From Euglena gracilis (lineage: Eukaryota; Euglenida; Euglenophyceae; Euglenales), in NCBI GenBank assembly GCA_039621445.1, contig CP154955.1, positions 48,158,086 to 48,222,085 on the forward strand: a stretch of 64,000 nucleotides of DNA. Reading direction: 5' to 3'. The number at the start of each line of letters is the position of its first letter. The first letter of the stretch is position 1. Below, piece after piece: positions 1-8,831 of this stretch. The notes under the pieces were generated by a model, which was not told the origin of the DNA, made no database searches, and saw nothing but the letters and a program-made list of their open reading frames with translations. A program made the translations under genes and the position numbers.

Positions 1-164
1 GGGGGGTGAGATCCTGCTTTGTGTGCCTTGTGCTTCGGTCTTAGCAAATGTTTTACTCTGGGGAGAAACTTCCGAAATAATTGACTAGGAGGTTTCATAA
101 GTCCTCCATGCTTTCCAGTGGGCATTGTGATGCATCGACTGCTGATGCCTCCCAGTCACCTGTC
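1..164 (-). mobile_element. DIRS-C relic, part 1: methyltransferase-like domain fragment
   Basis: This stretch aligns base by base with positions about 1610-1785 of element A, the part that encodes the NPPW methyltransferase-like domain. It carries many substitutions and no open frame. It ends at TGTC (161-164), where element A begins, and the alignment resumes at 9224. It is therefore the 3' part of an older DIRS-like copy on the minus strand that was split by element A. The relic continues to the left of the window. I infer it is dead. Confidence 0.8.
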
Positions 165-228
165 TCGTACTCCCTCGAGGCAAACCGACAAGGGAGGAAG
201 GGACACCGAGGGCGAAGCACAAAGACAT

Positions 229-324
229 TGTGAGGCCATGCCTTGCTCGCCGGCGGTGTTGTGTGATTGTTCGTTGCGCTGGGTTAGGCGTCTCCCCTTA
301 GTGCCGCCTCGCCGGAGTTGGCTG
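229..324 (-). repeat. Element A inverted terminal repeat, 3' side
   Basis: This is the reverse complement of 9103-9200, broken only by a 2-nt length difference and a few substitutions. It begins inside the terminal arm 161-234 and ends at CGGAGTTGGCTG. It is the inner part of the 3' terminal repeat. Confidence 0.85.
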
Positions 325-1372
325 CTTTGTCTCCGACGTGGCGACCGTGGCGCTGTCTCTTCCCCTGGGGGGGTTCCCCCCCCTGGCCCCCACTTGCTGA
401 CCGAGGGCGTTTGAAGACAAATTTTTTCAATGGGAGGGGGGGGTCGGGCTCACAATGTCTTTGTGCTTCGCCCTCGGTGTCCCTTCCTCCCTTGTCGGTT
501 TGCCTCGAGGGAGTACGAGACACCTCGGGCTCCGCACTTTGCCATTGTGAGGCCAGATTGTGCACTGAAAAAAGGGGGGCCAGGGCATTTTCCAAGGCAC
601 CTTGGGCACCAAGTCGTTGATAATGGGCTGTAAAAGCCTCCACCCCCTTCCACTGACCAATTTCACAAACTTCTTGGGCAGAAAGGCCCAATTTTTTGAG
701 CAAACCAACCCCTGCGCCTCTGGTGGAGTGGGGTCCCCACACCTGGGGGGGTACCCCCTGTTTGGTCAAAAATTCTTTGGTGATAGAAGCAATGGTATCT
801 GCCTTAATGGCTCTGTAGGGGGGTTTTAGCGTTATCAAAAGGGGGCCCCCAGGTTTCATAAAGAAACGTGTGGCTGCCACATAAGCCATAATCAAATGAA
901 AGGGACTGATTTGGGGACATTGGGGAATTGAGACAACTCTTTCCCACTTGTGGAATTTTTGTCCTTTACGTTTGATTTGAATGTAGGGTGCCCCCCCCAA
1001 CACACTTGTGGTTCTTTTGACTTGTGCCAAATCGGATGAACGATATAAACAGAGGATGCGTGAACAAAAAATGAGCTGAGTGCGCAATGCACAAATATCA
1101 GTGGGCACAGGCTGCCTTGCCAGCCCCAGGAGGATTGGGAGTGGGTCCCAGAAAGCACCATATTTTTCCAGATTTTGGTTCCAAAGCCTTTTGTAAGGTG
1201 CTAATAAGGTATTAAACCTTAGGCCACCAAACCCAGGGATCAAAAGCATAGCACTGTATGCATTACGGGCTTGGGCCTTTGAAAATTGAAAAAGTTGGAT
1301 TAAAGCATCAGCCACTTGGTCAGTGGTGGCTTCAGGGGGGGGGGCACCCCCATTCTGTCCAGAATCACCCAT
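284..1372 (-). CDS. Tyrosine recombinase of DIRS element A (frame-broken N-terminus)
   Basis: This enzyme would integrate the circular DNA form of the element. The 362-residue frame holds the catalytic signature of the family: an Arg in YRSSDL (codon at 1040-1042), HSTR (719-730) and the nucleophile Tyr in HYQRLG (near 621). It matches the recombinase of element B along its whole length. The N-terminal part (PPLHDLLRQ to VILDRMGV) is read in another frame between about 1500 and 1335. The switch falls on a run of ten G at 1335-1344, so a one-base length change has split the gene. The 3' part runs through the ICR and into the terminal repeat, as in B. I infer it is non-functional unless the homopolymer length is a sequence error. 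Confidence 0.85.
   Translation of the reverse strand: MGDSGQNGGAPPPEATTDQVADALIQLFQFSKAQARNAYSAMLLIPGFGGLRFNTLLAPYKRLWNQNLEKYGAFWDPLPILLGLARQPVPTDICALRTQLIFCSRILCLYRSSDLAQVKRTTSVLGGAPYIQIKRKGQKFHKWERVVSIPQCPQISPFHLIMAYVAATRFFMKPGGPLLITLKPPYRAIKADTIASITKEFLTKQGVPPQVWGPHSTRGAGVGLLKKLGLSAQEVCEIGQWKGVEAFTAHYQRLGAQGALENALAPLFSVHNLASQWQSAEPEVSRTPSRQTDKGGRDTEGEAQRHCEPDPPLPLKKFVFKRPRSASGGQGGEPPQGKRQRHGRHVGDKAANSGEAALRGDA
449..555 (-). repeat. Element A internal complementary region (ICR)
   Basis: Bases 449-522 form a 74-bp perfect inverted repeat with the outer 3' arm 161-234. Bases 519-555 are the reverse complement of the outer 5' arm 9191-9227. The two parts overlap by the tetranucleotide at 519-522 (GACA, reading TGTC on the other strand). 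The block is therefore complementary to the junction formed when the two element ends join, as known for DIRS1, where this region templates circle closure. It lies inside the 3' end of the recombinase reading frame. Confidence 0.88.
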
Positions 1373-1400
1373 AAAAGTGTAAAGGCACTTTGGTACCTTT

Positions 1401-3047
1401 TTAAACTGGGGTTTCTTCCCAGGAAATCTTCAATGGTTGAATTTTGTATTTGTTTCCCCTCCAAAATTTGCCTGAGCAAATCATGCAAAGGAGGGGCCAC
1501 CTGGGGGGTGGCATTTTTTCCCCCCTGCAATTGGTGAACATACCCCTGTAGGGGGTGATTTTTAGGCAGGGGGTCCCTGGAACTTTCATTTTTATTAACT
1601 GGGGCCACCATGTGGCTGAATCCCAGTAGGGGGTGACCATCAAAACTTTGGCTTGTGGAAACATTTTTAATCTGGGGAGAAATTTTTGAATGACAGACCA
1701 GGGGGGGTTTGCATAAAGGCCCCCCATGTTGTCCAGTGGGCATTGCAATGCATCCACTGCTGTGGCTTCCCAGTGGGGCCACCTTGCCACAAATTGTGGC
1801 ATTTTTTTGTTGCCTGGTGAGGCAAAAAGGTCTGTTTTCAGGTCTATGTAATTTTTGAACTGCTGCCTCAGCCATTGAAAAAGTTGGGGGTCCAGGGAAT
1901 AATCCCCCCTGTCTATCTCCCACCTGCTTATGGGGTCTGCCAGGCATTCTTTTGAGGGGACCCACTTTACTTGCAGGTTTACTTGGTGCTCCATGCACCA
2001 TTTGAAGAAGGGCCTTAGCATGGAATTGAAAGGGTCTTTTCTGCCCCCCCCTTTTGTTAAGTAATAGTAAATTACTTGATTGTCCACTGACAGGGACACA
2101 GTTTCTCCTGGTTTGCTTAGGCTTTGTACTGTGCTTATTGCTGCACTTAATTCTTTGACGTTTATGTGCAAAATGGAGTTTTCCCTCCAAAATTCCTGCA
2201 CAATTTTTCCTGTTCGAATGTCCAGCCCCCCCCAGGCATGGGTGCTGCTGTCTGAGTGCAACTCTCTGGTTGCACTTTGAGGGAAGGGTCTGCCCCCCCA
2301 GGTGTCCAGCAGAATTTTTATTTCCCTTAATTGATCCTTTATCCTTTGGGAAATGGGGTGTTTTGAGTCCCAGGGGGCTGTGGAATTTTCCACCAAAAAA
2401 TTTGCCAGGGCATCCGTAAAGGCCCTTAGAAAGGGCAGGGCCATTAGATTGCATCTGATTTGGCCCAAAATGGCAGCCAGTTGCCTTTTTGACATGTAAT
2501 CTTTTTTCACCATTTTTCCCAGCTCCTTTTTTACGGTTTTTATTTTCTGGGGGGGCACCTGTAATTTTCCCTCTTGGAAGTTTAGTTGAAATCCAAGATG
2601 ATTTACGATTTGGCTGGGCTGGAGGGTGGACTTTTTCACATTGATTTTGAAACCTGATTTGATTAAATCCCTGACGACTGTGTTCAGGTGATTTTGTAAG
2701 ATGTTTTGTGTTGGGGCCACCAGTAAAATGTCGTCCAGGTAAATAAATACCTGGATGCCCCTTTTTCTCCACAGTTTTTCGAATGTCTTCATTACTGACA
2801 TGAAAATTTGGGGCATTATATTTAGGCCAAAACAGCCTGCCTGGAATTCCCAGGTCTGCCCCCCCACTTGATGCCTTAAAAATGGCCTTAAGGCCTGGCT
2901 CACTGGGATGTGGAAGTAGGCATCTTTTAAATCTATTTTGGCTGCCCAGTGGCCTTTTTCCAAAACAGGAAAAATGTGCTGGATGTGATCCAGCTTGAAA
3001 GGTTTTACTTGAAACTGCTGATTGATTTCTCTGCAGTCGCTGATCAT
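1401..3047 (-). CDS. Reverse transcriptase-RNase H-methyltransferase-like Pol of element A
   Basis: This would copy element RNA into DNA in the cell. Motifs in order: SDCREIN and DLKDAYFHIP (RT fingers and palm), YLDD (catalytic Asp pair, 2730-2741), HSDSSTHAWGG and DNQ (RNase H), LFASPGN and ANPPW (codons near 1698-1712). The NPPW motif is of the kind seen in adenine-N6 methyltransferases and is known in the DIRS1 group. The open frame starts at an internal Met. Homology continues upstream as ILLDYEKSGS and WFLISKPEGG to about 3155, so the real Pol is longer. Just upstream the Pol N-terminal sequence (LQKSLKWWKNHA) lies in a different frame, with the shift at an A7 run near 3160. Downstream it overlaps the recombinase, the usual DIRS arrangement. 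Confidence 0.9.
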   Translation of the reverse strand: MISDCREINQQFQVKPFKLDHIQHIFPVLEKGHWAAKIDLKDAYFHIPVSQALRPFLRHQVGGQTWEFQAGCFGLNIMPQIFMSVMKTFEKLWRKRGIQVFIYLDDILLVAPTQNILQNHLNTVVRDLIKSGFKINVKKSTLQPSQIVNHLGFQLNFQEGKLQVPPQKIKTVKKELGKMVKKDYMSKRQLAAILGQIRCNLMALPFLRAFTDALANFLVENSTAPWDSKHPISQRIKDQLREIKILLDTWGGRPFPQSATRELHSDSSTHAWGGLDIRTGKIVQEFWRENSILHINVKELSAAISTVQSLSKPGETVSLSVDNQVIYYYLTKGGGRKDPFNSMLRPFFKWCMEHQVNLQVKWVPSKECLADPISRWEIDRGDYSLDPQLFQWLRQQFKNYIDLKTDLFASPGNKKMPQFVARWPHWEATAVDALQCPLDNMGGLYANPPWSVIQKFLPRLKMFPQAKVLMVTPYWDSATWWPQLIKMKVPGTPCLKITPYRGMFTNCRGEKMPPPRWPLLCMICSGKFWRGNKYKIQPLKISWEETPV

Positions 3048-3130
3048 TCTCCATTTGGTTGTTCCCCCTTCTGGTTTTGAAATTAGAAACCAGGGGATTA
3101 AATGCAGGGTTTTTGAATCCCAAACTCGTT

Positions 3131-4428
3131 TTATTGACCCAGATTTTTCGTAATCCAGCAGAATTTTTTTCTGCCTGATTCAGGTCCAGGTTGGCTCTGG
3201 GTTTTGGGTGGGTGGACAATTTTGGGGGATTTACCCAGGGGGGTTGAATGCCATCCCTGATGAGTTGACATGTTGCTGGGGTGGCATGATTTTTCCACCA
3301 TTTTAGGCTTTTTTGCAGCCTTTGATGCAGGGGGGTGTCTCCCCATTTCTCCTCCATGGAGTTTATTTCCTGCATAAGATGATTTTGGGGGGGCTGGGCT
3401 GGGGGTGTTGGACATTGCACCCTTAGGGCCCCTAGGGCTTGAGCCCTTGGAAAGGGAAAGTTTTCCTGGGGGGGTGTGCATGCACTCTCCTCTCTTCTCA
3501 CTCTCTCTCTGGAGGATCTTGTTGTTGGAATGCATACCATAGGGCTTACTGCCCCTGTTTTGCCTATCAGGCCTCCTTGATGATGATGGTGTTGGTATCC
3601 ATACCATAGGGGGGCCTCTGTGGGTCCCCCCCTTCTTGATTCCACTGGGGGATTTGAAGAATGATGAATAAATACTTGTGGGGGTCCTTCCCCTTCCCCC
3701 TGTTCCTCCTGGGGCTGGGCATGTGTTGAATACAAGGCCCCTGTGGGGCTGCCCTTTAGCTTCTGGGGGGCCTCTGGAGGTCCACCCCTTGTATGGCTGC
3801 CATAGCCCTTGGATTGGTCTCTTTGGCCCAAGCCCCTTTTGCTCTGGCCTCCATGGCCGGGGCTGTAAGTTCTGGCTTCTTGCCATGCCCAATTGAAGTC
3901 TGGGGGAGCCCTGTTGCTGGGCCTCCCCCCTCCCCCCTGGAATGGGGTTGTGGGCTGAATTTGAAAAAGATGGTTGGTACAGACCTCTTTTGCCCCTTCC
4001 TGTAGGCTGCCATAGCTCTTGGATTGGCCTTCTGCTCCAGACTGGGCCATCTGGCTTCCCAATGTTGTACTGGCCCCCTTGTCCTTTATTCCATCTTGAT
4101 GGGTTGGGGGCATTTGCCCTGTGGGCTGGGGCTTTTGCCCTCTGGGCTGGGTCTGCCAATTTTGAAGGTTTCCTGCACCCCAATTTGAAATGTAACGGGT
4201 CTTGACCCTGGGTACCCAATGTCTTCCGTTGTCGTCCGGGCTTTTTGCCCACTGTCTGCCAGGGTCCATGGCCATCACTGTGTGTGGCTGTCTGCTGCTG
4301 AAAAATCTTTTCTGCTGAGATGTGTGGGGGGGGAGTGATGGCCACGGATCGCCACGTTGAAACCGCATCTCCACGTTCTCCAGCTGGCGTTTCTTGTTCT
4401 GCACTGCGTCCAGGTTGTCGACTGGATA
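3131..4428 (-). pseudogene. Gag-like region and Pol N-terminus of element A, cut by element B
   Basis: Two overlapping frames are open here. One encodes a Gln/Gly/Pro/Arg-rich protein with repeated QSKGYGS- and GPPEAP-like words, as expected of a nucleic-acid-binding Gag tail. The same frame then runs into HQRLQKSLKWWKNHA (3270-3340), which aligns with QRLRACIGWWKTHA of element B and is the Pol N-terminus. The 5' part of Gag lies beyond element B at about 8921-9060, encoding EEIKTIQYQYSEL and FEVNAACGEQIG with no ATG visible. Joining the flanks of B does not restore a frame without a 1-2 nt change. I call it broken. No zinc knuckle is visible. Confidence 0.65.
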
Positions 4429-4455
4429 GACCCCCCTTGCTCCGCACTTTGGCTC

Positions 4456-4546
4456 GATGGGACCTGTCTTTCCTCGCCGGCTATTGTTGTTTGTGTTTTT
4501 TGCTCCGCGTCTTCCCCTTACTGCTTTTCGCGCCGGCAGTTGGCTG
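4456..4546 (+). repeat. Element B inverted terminal repeat, 5' side
   Basis: This pairs as reverse complement with 8764-8856. The pairing is perfect except for one block (7 versus 9 nt) near 4527-4533. The outer arm 4429-4463 just before it is repeated only in the ICR (8592-8626). Confidence 0.88.
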
Positions 4547-4620
4547 TGACGTAGCCCTGCTACAAAGAAAAGTTTCGAACACAAGTTTTCAAGCAAGCAA
4601 AAGCAAAAACAAAGACAAGA

Positions 4621-7600
4621 ATGCAGACAGAGCATCTGGATGTAAACCTCTTACTCGGTGAAGGGCAACCTTTCGAAGAAGGGTGGAGCAAACTGATGTT
4701 CAACCTGGAAGCAGCAAAAGAATTACGAGCACAACCTGCGGACCAGATCGCCCTCTTGCTGCTGGCGGGGGCGCGGTTCACCGGACGAGGGTGGAGTACA
4801 GGGAAGGCCAGCAGAGCCCTGTACCAGCTTTCGGGGATCCCCCTGGTCCGGGGAAGCTTCCCCCCATACCGGGACATTTGGCTCATGGCGTTGGCGTTGA
4901 TTTGGGGTGTCGATGTCCCCCAACTGGACCTTGAACCTGAGGCAGCCGCGGCGGCCTTTGCCATTGCCTCTCAGGCAGAACAACACGACACCGAAGAACC
5001 ACAACAGGAGGAAGAAGGTGAAGAGGAAGAGACAAAATTTTCCTGGGATCAACCTGAAGTGACGACACCCAAAGAGTTGACGGAGCTTTGGTCCAGGGCC
5101 CAGCGCAACGAGCACCGCATCGACGTTCGACCACTCTTTGAAGTCCTGGCCCCTCTGGCGGGGATACCAGCGCGGGCGCCAGAGAATCAATTAATACCAG
5201 CCCACAGGAAGAAGCAGGACCAATTCTTGCGTAGCGTCTCGCAGAATGTCTTGCAGGTGGTACGACTGCTGGGGCACAACTGGGTGCCTCAGACTACGGA
5301 AGTGATACCTCGTGGACAAGTCAACTTGCAAATATTCCAATTGTTGGGTGAAGTTTATTACAAGATCCAGAGCGAGAGGAAGGAGTTGGCCGTGCCAGGA
5401 ATCACGAGAACTTCGACGAGCCACACCGACTCCCTCTTCACGGAGGACGATGTCCGTCAGCACAGAATGGACAACAACATCAATCGCATAAGGGGAGGTA
5501 CACACAATGGGCCCTCAGGGCCGACATTTCGCTTTCCAACAGGCCAGGCCAACAGACCGTGGAGAGGCAAAGGTGGACTATATGGAAGCTCCAGTTCAAG
5601 TCCCAGATTTGGGTATGGAAAGGGCAGAGGAGTGCCATTTCGCTCAATGCCGTGGAGAGCACCATGGAGAGGTGGAAGAGGCAAAGGTATCCCCCCCTCC
5701 TCTTGGGGTCAAGATGACCGGATCAGGAGCCAAGGAGGCTCAGTTGGCCCAAGATGGGCACAGTCTGGAGGACCCTCTGTTGGGGTTAGCCCCATTTCAA
5801 AGACTCAGAGCATGCATCGGCTGGTGGAAAACCCATGCCCCACCCAGAATCCTGAATCTCATTCTGCAAGGAGTGGAGCCAGATTTTCAAGGGGGGGCGT
5901 TACACACCTTAAAACAGCAAAAGTCCCCCCAGGAGGAAGCCCAGGCTCTCAGCATCATGGAGGAATACATCAAAGAAAAGGCTGCAAAGGAAGTTCAACA
6001 GCAAGGGACTATGTTTTTGGTACCTTGGTTTGTAATCGAGAAAGCAGAACCTGGGGGGGGGGGAAAAAAGTGAGACTGATCTCAGATTGCAGAAAACTAA
6101 ACAATTTTCTTCATGCCCCCCACTTCAAATTGGATCACTGGAAGGAAATTTTTCCACAGCTGGAAAAAGGAATGTGGGCCACAAAAATCGACTTGAAAAA
6201 TGCTTATTTTCATTTGGAACTGTCAGCAGCCATAAAACCATTCATAAGGATGGAAATAGCAGGAAGAATATTTCAGATGGAAGGGGCCTGTTTTGGTCTA
6301 AGCACCCTCCCCTATCTTTGGATGCAGGTAATGCAAGTTTTTCTGAAAAAATGGCGAAAACAGGGAATTTTGGTTTTTGTTTATCTGGACGACATTCTTC
6401 TGGTGGCAAAATCAAAGGCTTTGGCAGAAAACCAAACAAAAGTTCTGTTGCAGGATCTGAAAGACAGTGGTATGACCATCAACTTCAAAAAGTCACAGAC
6501 CACCCCAACACAAGCAGTTCAATATCTGGGATTTTCAGTGGATCTAAAAAATGGTTGTTTGCTGGTGCCCTCAGCAAAACTAAAATGTATCAGAAAAGAG
6601 TTGGGAAAATTTGTCACCCAAGACAACATGTCCTGCAGGAAGGCAGCTGCAATTTTGGGGCAGCTGAGAAGTTTCCTCACAGCCCTCCCTTGCCTGAGGG
6701 CTTTCACAGACAAACTGGTACAATTCACAGACCAGCACACCAGGATGGGTTGGGACCAGAAAATCCCCATTCCCAAAGATGTCAAACAGCAGGTTCTAGA
6801 AGTAGGAAACTTATTAAGGTCCTGGGAGGGAAGAAAATTTCAAAACAAATGTCCTGTGAGAGAAATTCATTCAGACTCCTCCACTCAAGGGTGGGGGGCT
6901 CTGGACCTGACCACTGGTCAAAAAGTTCAAGAGTTCTGGAGATCAGAAATGGGCCTGCACATAAACATCAAGGAATTAAAAGCAGCTGTGGCAGCTACAA
7001 AAAGTTTAGCAAAGTCAGGGGAAAATGTCCTGCTAACAGTAGACAATCAAGTAGCTTACAGCTACTTAAGAAAAGGGGGGGGAAGGAAATCCCCCTTCAA
7101 CACAATTTTGAGACCCTTTTTGCAGTGGTGTCACATAAACCAAGTAAATGTGATTCCAAACTGGGTCAAGTCAGAAGACATGCTAGCAGATGGCATTTCA
7201 AGGTGGGAAAAGGACAGGGGGGACTACACCCTAAAAAAGTCTGTGTTTCTGCACATCTTGAGAATTTTCTCCTCAAACAAATTTTTCCCCAAAGTGGACA
7301 TGTTTGCCAGCCCAGGAAACGCACAACTGCCACAGTTTGTCAGCAGATGGCCTCATCACCAGGCCATAGCTGTGAATGCCCTGGAGTGCCCACTGGAAAA
7401 ATTTGGGGAGGTTTATGCAAACCCCCCCTGGACATTAATCTTACCATGGTTGGTGAGATTGAGGAACAACCCTCAGCTGACTTGTCTGATGGTGGTTCCA
7501 TTCTGGGTTGGGAGTGTGTGGTGGCCCCTGTTAACAAGAATGATCGTAAGAAAGAGCCCTGTGATTCAGATTCAACCTCAATGGGGGTTGTTCCAAAACT

Positions 7601-7710
7601 GCCTGGGGGAGATCATGCCCCCCACCAGATGGCCCCTCCTCTGTGTGCTGTTATCAGGGAGGGTTTACAAAGAAAACAAGTTCCACCTGAAAATATCACA
7701 TTGTATTTGA
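4621..7710 (+). CDS. Gag-RT-RNase H-methyltransferase-like open frame of element B
   Basis: This is one uninterrupted 1,029-codon frame starting at an ATG just after the 5' repeat. Residues 1-300 look like Gag: an acidic stretch (EEEGEEEE) near 140, then an Arg/Gly-rich tail near 300-360. Residues about 380-480 appear to be out of the true frame, because the Pol N-terminus is encoded in the overlapping frame 5507-6073. From KVRLISDC on it is RT: DLKNAYFHLE, YLDD at residues 588-591 (6382-6393). RNase H follows (HSDSSTQGWG from residue 750, VDNQ), then VDMFASPGN and ANPPW (NPPW at 934-937), a methyltransferase-like motif. It ends 80 nt inside the recombinase gene. Role: copies element RNA into DNA. 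The role of the NPPW domain in this group is unknown. Confidence 0.9.
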   Translation: MQTEHLDVNLLLGEGQPFEEGWSKLMFNLEAAKELRAQPADQIALLLLAGARFTGRGWSTGKASRALYQLSGIPLVRGSFPPYRDIWLMALALIWGVDVPQLDLEPEAAAAAFAIASQAEQHDTEEPQQEEEGEEEETKFSWDQPEVTTPKELTELWSRAQRNEHRIDVRPLFEVLAPLAGIPARAPENQLIPAHRKKQDQFLRSVSQNVLQVVRLLGHNWVPQTTEVIPRGQVNLQIFQLLGEVYYKIQSERKELAVPGITRTSTSHTDSLFTEDDVRQHRMDNNINRIRGGTHNGPSGPTFRFPTGQANRPWRGKGGLYGSSSSSPRFGYGKGRGVPFRSMPWRAPWRGGRGKGIPPSSWGQDDRIRSQGGSVGPRWAQSGGPSVGVSPISKTQSMHRLVENPCPTQNPESHSARSGARFSRGGVTHLKTAKVPPGGSPGSQHHGGIHQRKGCKGSSTARDYVFGTLVCNRESRTWGGGKKVRLISDCRKLNNFLHAPHFKLDHWKEIFPQLEKGMWATKIDLKNAYFHLELSAAIKPFIRMEIAGRIFQMEGACFGLSTLPYLWMQVMQVFLKKWRKQGILVFVYLDDILLVAKSKALAENQTKVLLQDLKDSGMTINFKKSQTTPTQAVQYLGFSVDLKNGCLLVPSAKLKCIRKELGKFVTQDNMSCRKAAAILGQLRSFLTALPCLRAFTDKLVQFTDQHTRMGWDQKIPIPKDVKQQVLEVGNLLRSWEGRKFQNKCPVREIHSDSSTQGWGALDLTTGQKVQEFWRSEMGLHINIKELKAAVAATKSLAKSGENVLLTVDNQVAYSYLRKGGGRKSPFNTILRPFLQWCHINQVNVIPNWVKSEDMLADGISRWEKDRGDYTLKKSVFLHILRIFSSNKFFPKVDMFASPGNAQLPQFVSRWPHHQAIAVNALECPLEKFGEVYANPPWTLILPWLVRLRNNPQLTCLMVVPFWVGSVWWPLLTRMIVRKSPVIQIQPQWGLFQNCLGEIMPPTRWPLLCVLLSGRVYKENKFHLKISHCI
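5507..6073 (+). CDS. Pol N-terminal segment of element B in overlapping frame
   Basis: A 188-codon frame overlaps the Gag-RT frame. Its C-terminal half, FQRLRACIGWWKTHA through FLVPWFVIEKAEP, aligns with the sequence directly preceding RT in element A (LQKSLKWWKNHA, WFLISKPEGG). This is therefore the genuine Pol N-terminus and the other frame is the passenger at this point. The frame ends with G11-A6-G and a TGA at 6071-6073. The bases 6064-6070 read A AAA AAG in this frame, a classical -1 slippery heptamer, and a -1 slip leads straight into KVRLISDC of RT. A one-base loss in the G run would produce the same picture. Confidence 0.75.
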   Translation: MGPQGRHFAFQQARPTDRGEAKVDYMEAPVQVPDLGMERAEECHFAQCRGEHHGEVEEAKVSPPPLGVKMTGSGAKEAQLAQDGHSLEDPLLGLAPFQRLRACIGWWKTHAPPRILNLILQGVEPDFQGGALHTLKQQKSPQEEAQALSIMEEYIKEKAAKEVQQQGTMFLVPWFVIEKAEPGGGGKK

Positions 7711-8831
7711 ACAGTCTGAAAAGTTTGAACAGGTATGAAAAAGGATTTCAGGCTCTGTGGAGTTTGTGTGTGCAGGGAGGGGTGCAACCCCCTTTGATGA
7801 CAGTGGATGAGACAGCCAGCTGGATTTTGAAACTGGCCCAGGACTCCCCTCATCAAGCAAGAAATGCTTACAGTGCTGTGTTGTTGATTCCTGGGTGGGA
7901 GGCTGTGAGGTTTTCCCCTCTCATCAAAAAAGCAAAACTTCTGTGGGCTTCTGCAGGGGAAAAATATTCCACATTCTGGGATGCTAAGGATGTCATTCAG
8001 AAACTCCTTGCAACCCCCCTCAACTGGGATAGTATCCAGGAGATTCGTGACAGAACCATTCTGTCCCTGCGCCTGTTTCACTTATGCAGGTCAATAGATT
8101 TGCAAAGACTACAAAGATCAAAGTCAATTATGGGAAACAATTTCTTCATCAAGCTGAGGCGTAAAGGCCAGCTGAGAGCCAGATTCGAACAGCTCATGAC
8201 ATTGCCAAAATCTCTGCAGACTGTATGTCCCACTGCTTTATTGTGCAGGTTGGTGTCTTTGACTGCCTCCCAGGGTGTGCAGGGGGGGGCCATGTTTTTA
8301 TCATTAAATCCCCCATATGCACCACTGACTTCAAACAGTTTGGGTAGGATCACAAAGAATCTGCTGACCCAGTTGGGGGTACCCACATCATTTTTTGGGG
8401 CTCACAGCACCAGGGGGGCAGCAGTAAAAATGTACAAGTCTTTGGGTTTATCGTCAGAAATGGTGTGTGAGTTAGGGGGCTGGAAAATGACAGAGGCTTT
8501 TGCCAAACATTACCTCAGATTGGGTGCAGCAAAGGCTGCTGGAGATTCGTTGGCAAAACAGTTGGTTGGAAAAAGCTTTGGGGTGCACAGAGTCCCATCG
8601 AGCCAAAGTGCGGAGCAAGGGGGGTCCAGTAGTCCCGGGGAAACCCATGACCAGGGACGGAGGGACCTCACTTGCGAAGCACAAAGGCAAGATGGGCCCA
8701 CCCCCCCCTCCCCAAAAAAGGTCCACCCAGGGGGGGGGTCCACCAGGTTCCGGTTTACCGATCCAGCCAACTGCCGACGACGACCAAGCAGTAAGGGGAA
8801 GACGCGGAGCAAAAAACACAAACAACAATAG
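7629..8831 (+). CDS. Tyrosine recombinase of DIRS element B
   Basis: This would integrate the circular element DNA by strand exchange through a covalent 3'-phosphotyrosine. I start it at ATG 7629 (MAPPLCAV), where homology to element A begins; earlier codons in the same frame are only the shadow of RT. From there it has 400 codons. Catalytic residues: Arg154 in CRSIDL (8088-8090), HSTR at 259-262 (8403-8414), Tyr295 in HYLRLG (8511-8513). The reading frame is intact. The basic, low-complexity tail (SKGKTRSKKHKQQ) is translated from the ICR and terminal repeat. It overlaps the Pol frame by 82 nt. Of the three nested elements, this is the only unbroken recombinase. Confidence 0.92.
   Translation: MAPPLCAVIREGLQRKQVPPENITLYLNSLKSLNRYEKGFQALWSLCVQGGVQPPLMTVDETASWILKLAQDSPHQARNAYSAVLLIPGWEAVRFSPLIKKAKLLWASAGEKYSTFWDAKDVIQKLLATPLNWDSIQEIRDRTILSLRLFHLCRSIDLQRLQRSKSIMGNNFFIKLRRKGQLRARFEQLMTLPKSLQTVCPTALLCRLVSLTASQGVQGGAMFLSLNPPYAPLTSNSLGRITKNLLTQLGVPTSFFGAHSTRGAAVKMYKSLGLSSEMVCELGGWKMTEAFAKHYLRLGAAKAAGDSLAKQLVGKSFGVHRVPSSQSAEQGGSSSPGETHDQGRRDLTCEAQRQDGPTPPSPKKVHPGGGSTRFRFTDPANCRRRPSSKGKTRSKKHKQQ
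8592..8696 (+). repeat. Element B internal complementary region (ICR)
   Basis: Bases 8592-8626 are the reverse complement of the 5' arm 4429-4463 (35 bp, perfect). Bases 8627-8696 are the reverse complement of the 3' arm 8851-8920 (70 bp, perfect). The join at 8626/8627 marks both element ends to the base. With 8851-8920 it forms a 70-bp stem with a 154-nt loop. In the DIRS1 model this region lets the two ends be joined into a circle. It is also coding, lying within the recombinase C-terminus. Confidence 0.92.

Noticed and set aside
1300-3040. C-terminal half of the 1,111-codon minus-strand frame
   Set aside because: It overlaps the true RT frame of element A and has no motif of its own; only its part upstream of about 3160 is meaningful (Gag-like and Pol N-terminus).
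6087-7628. First 514 codons of the long plus-strand frame that ends in the recombinase
   Set aside because: Reads RT-RNase H out of frame; homology to the recombinase of element A begins only at 7629.
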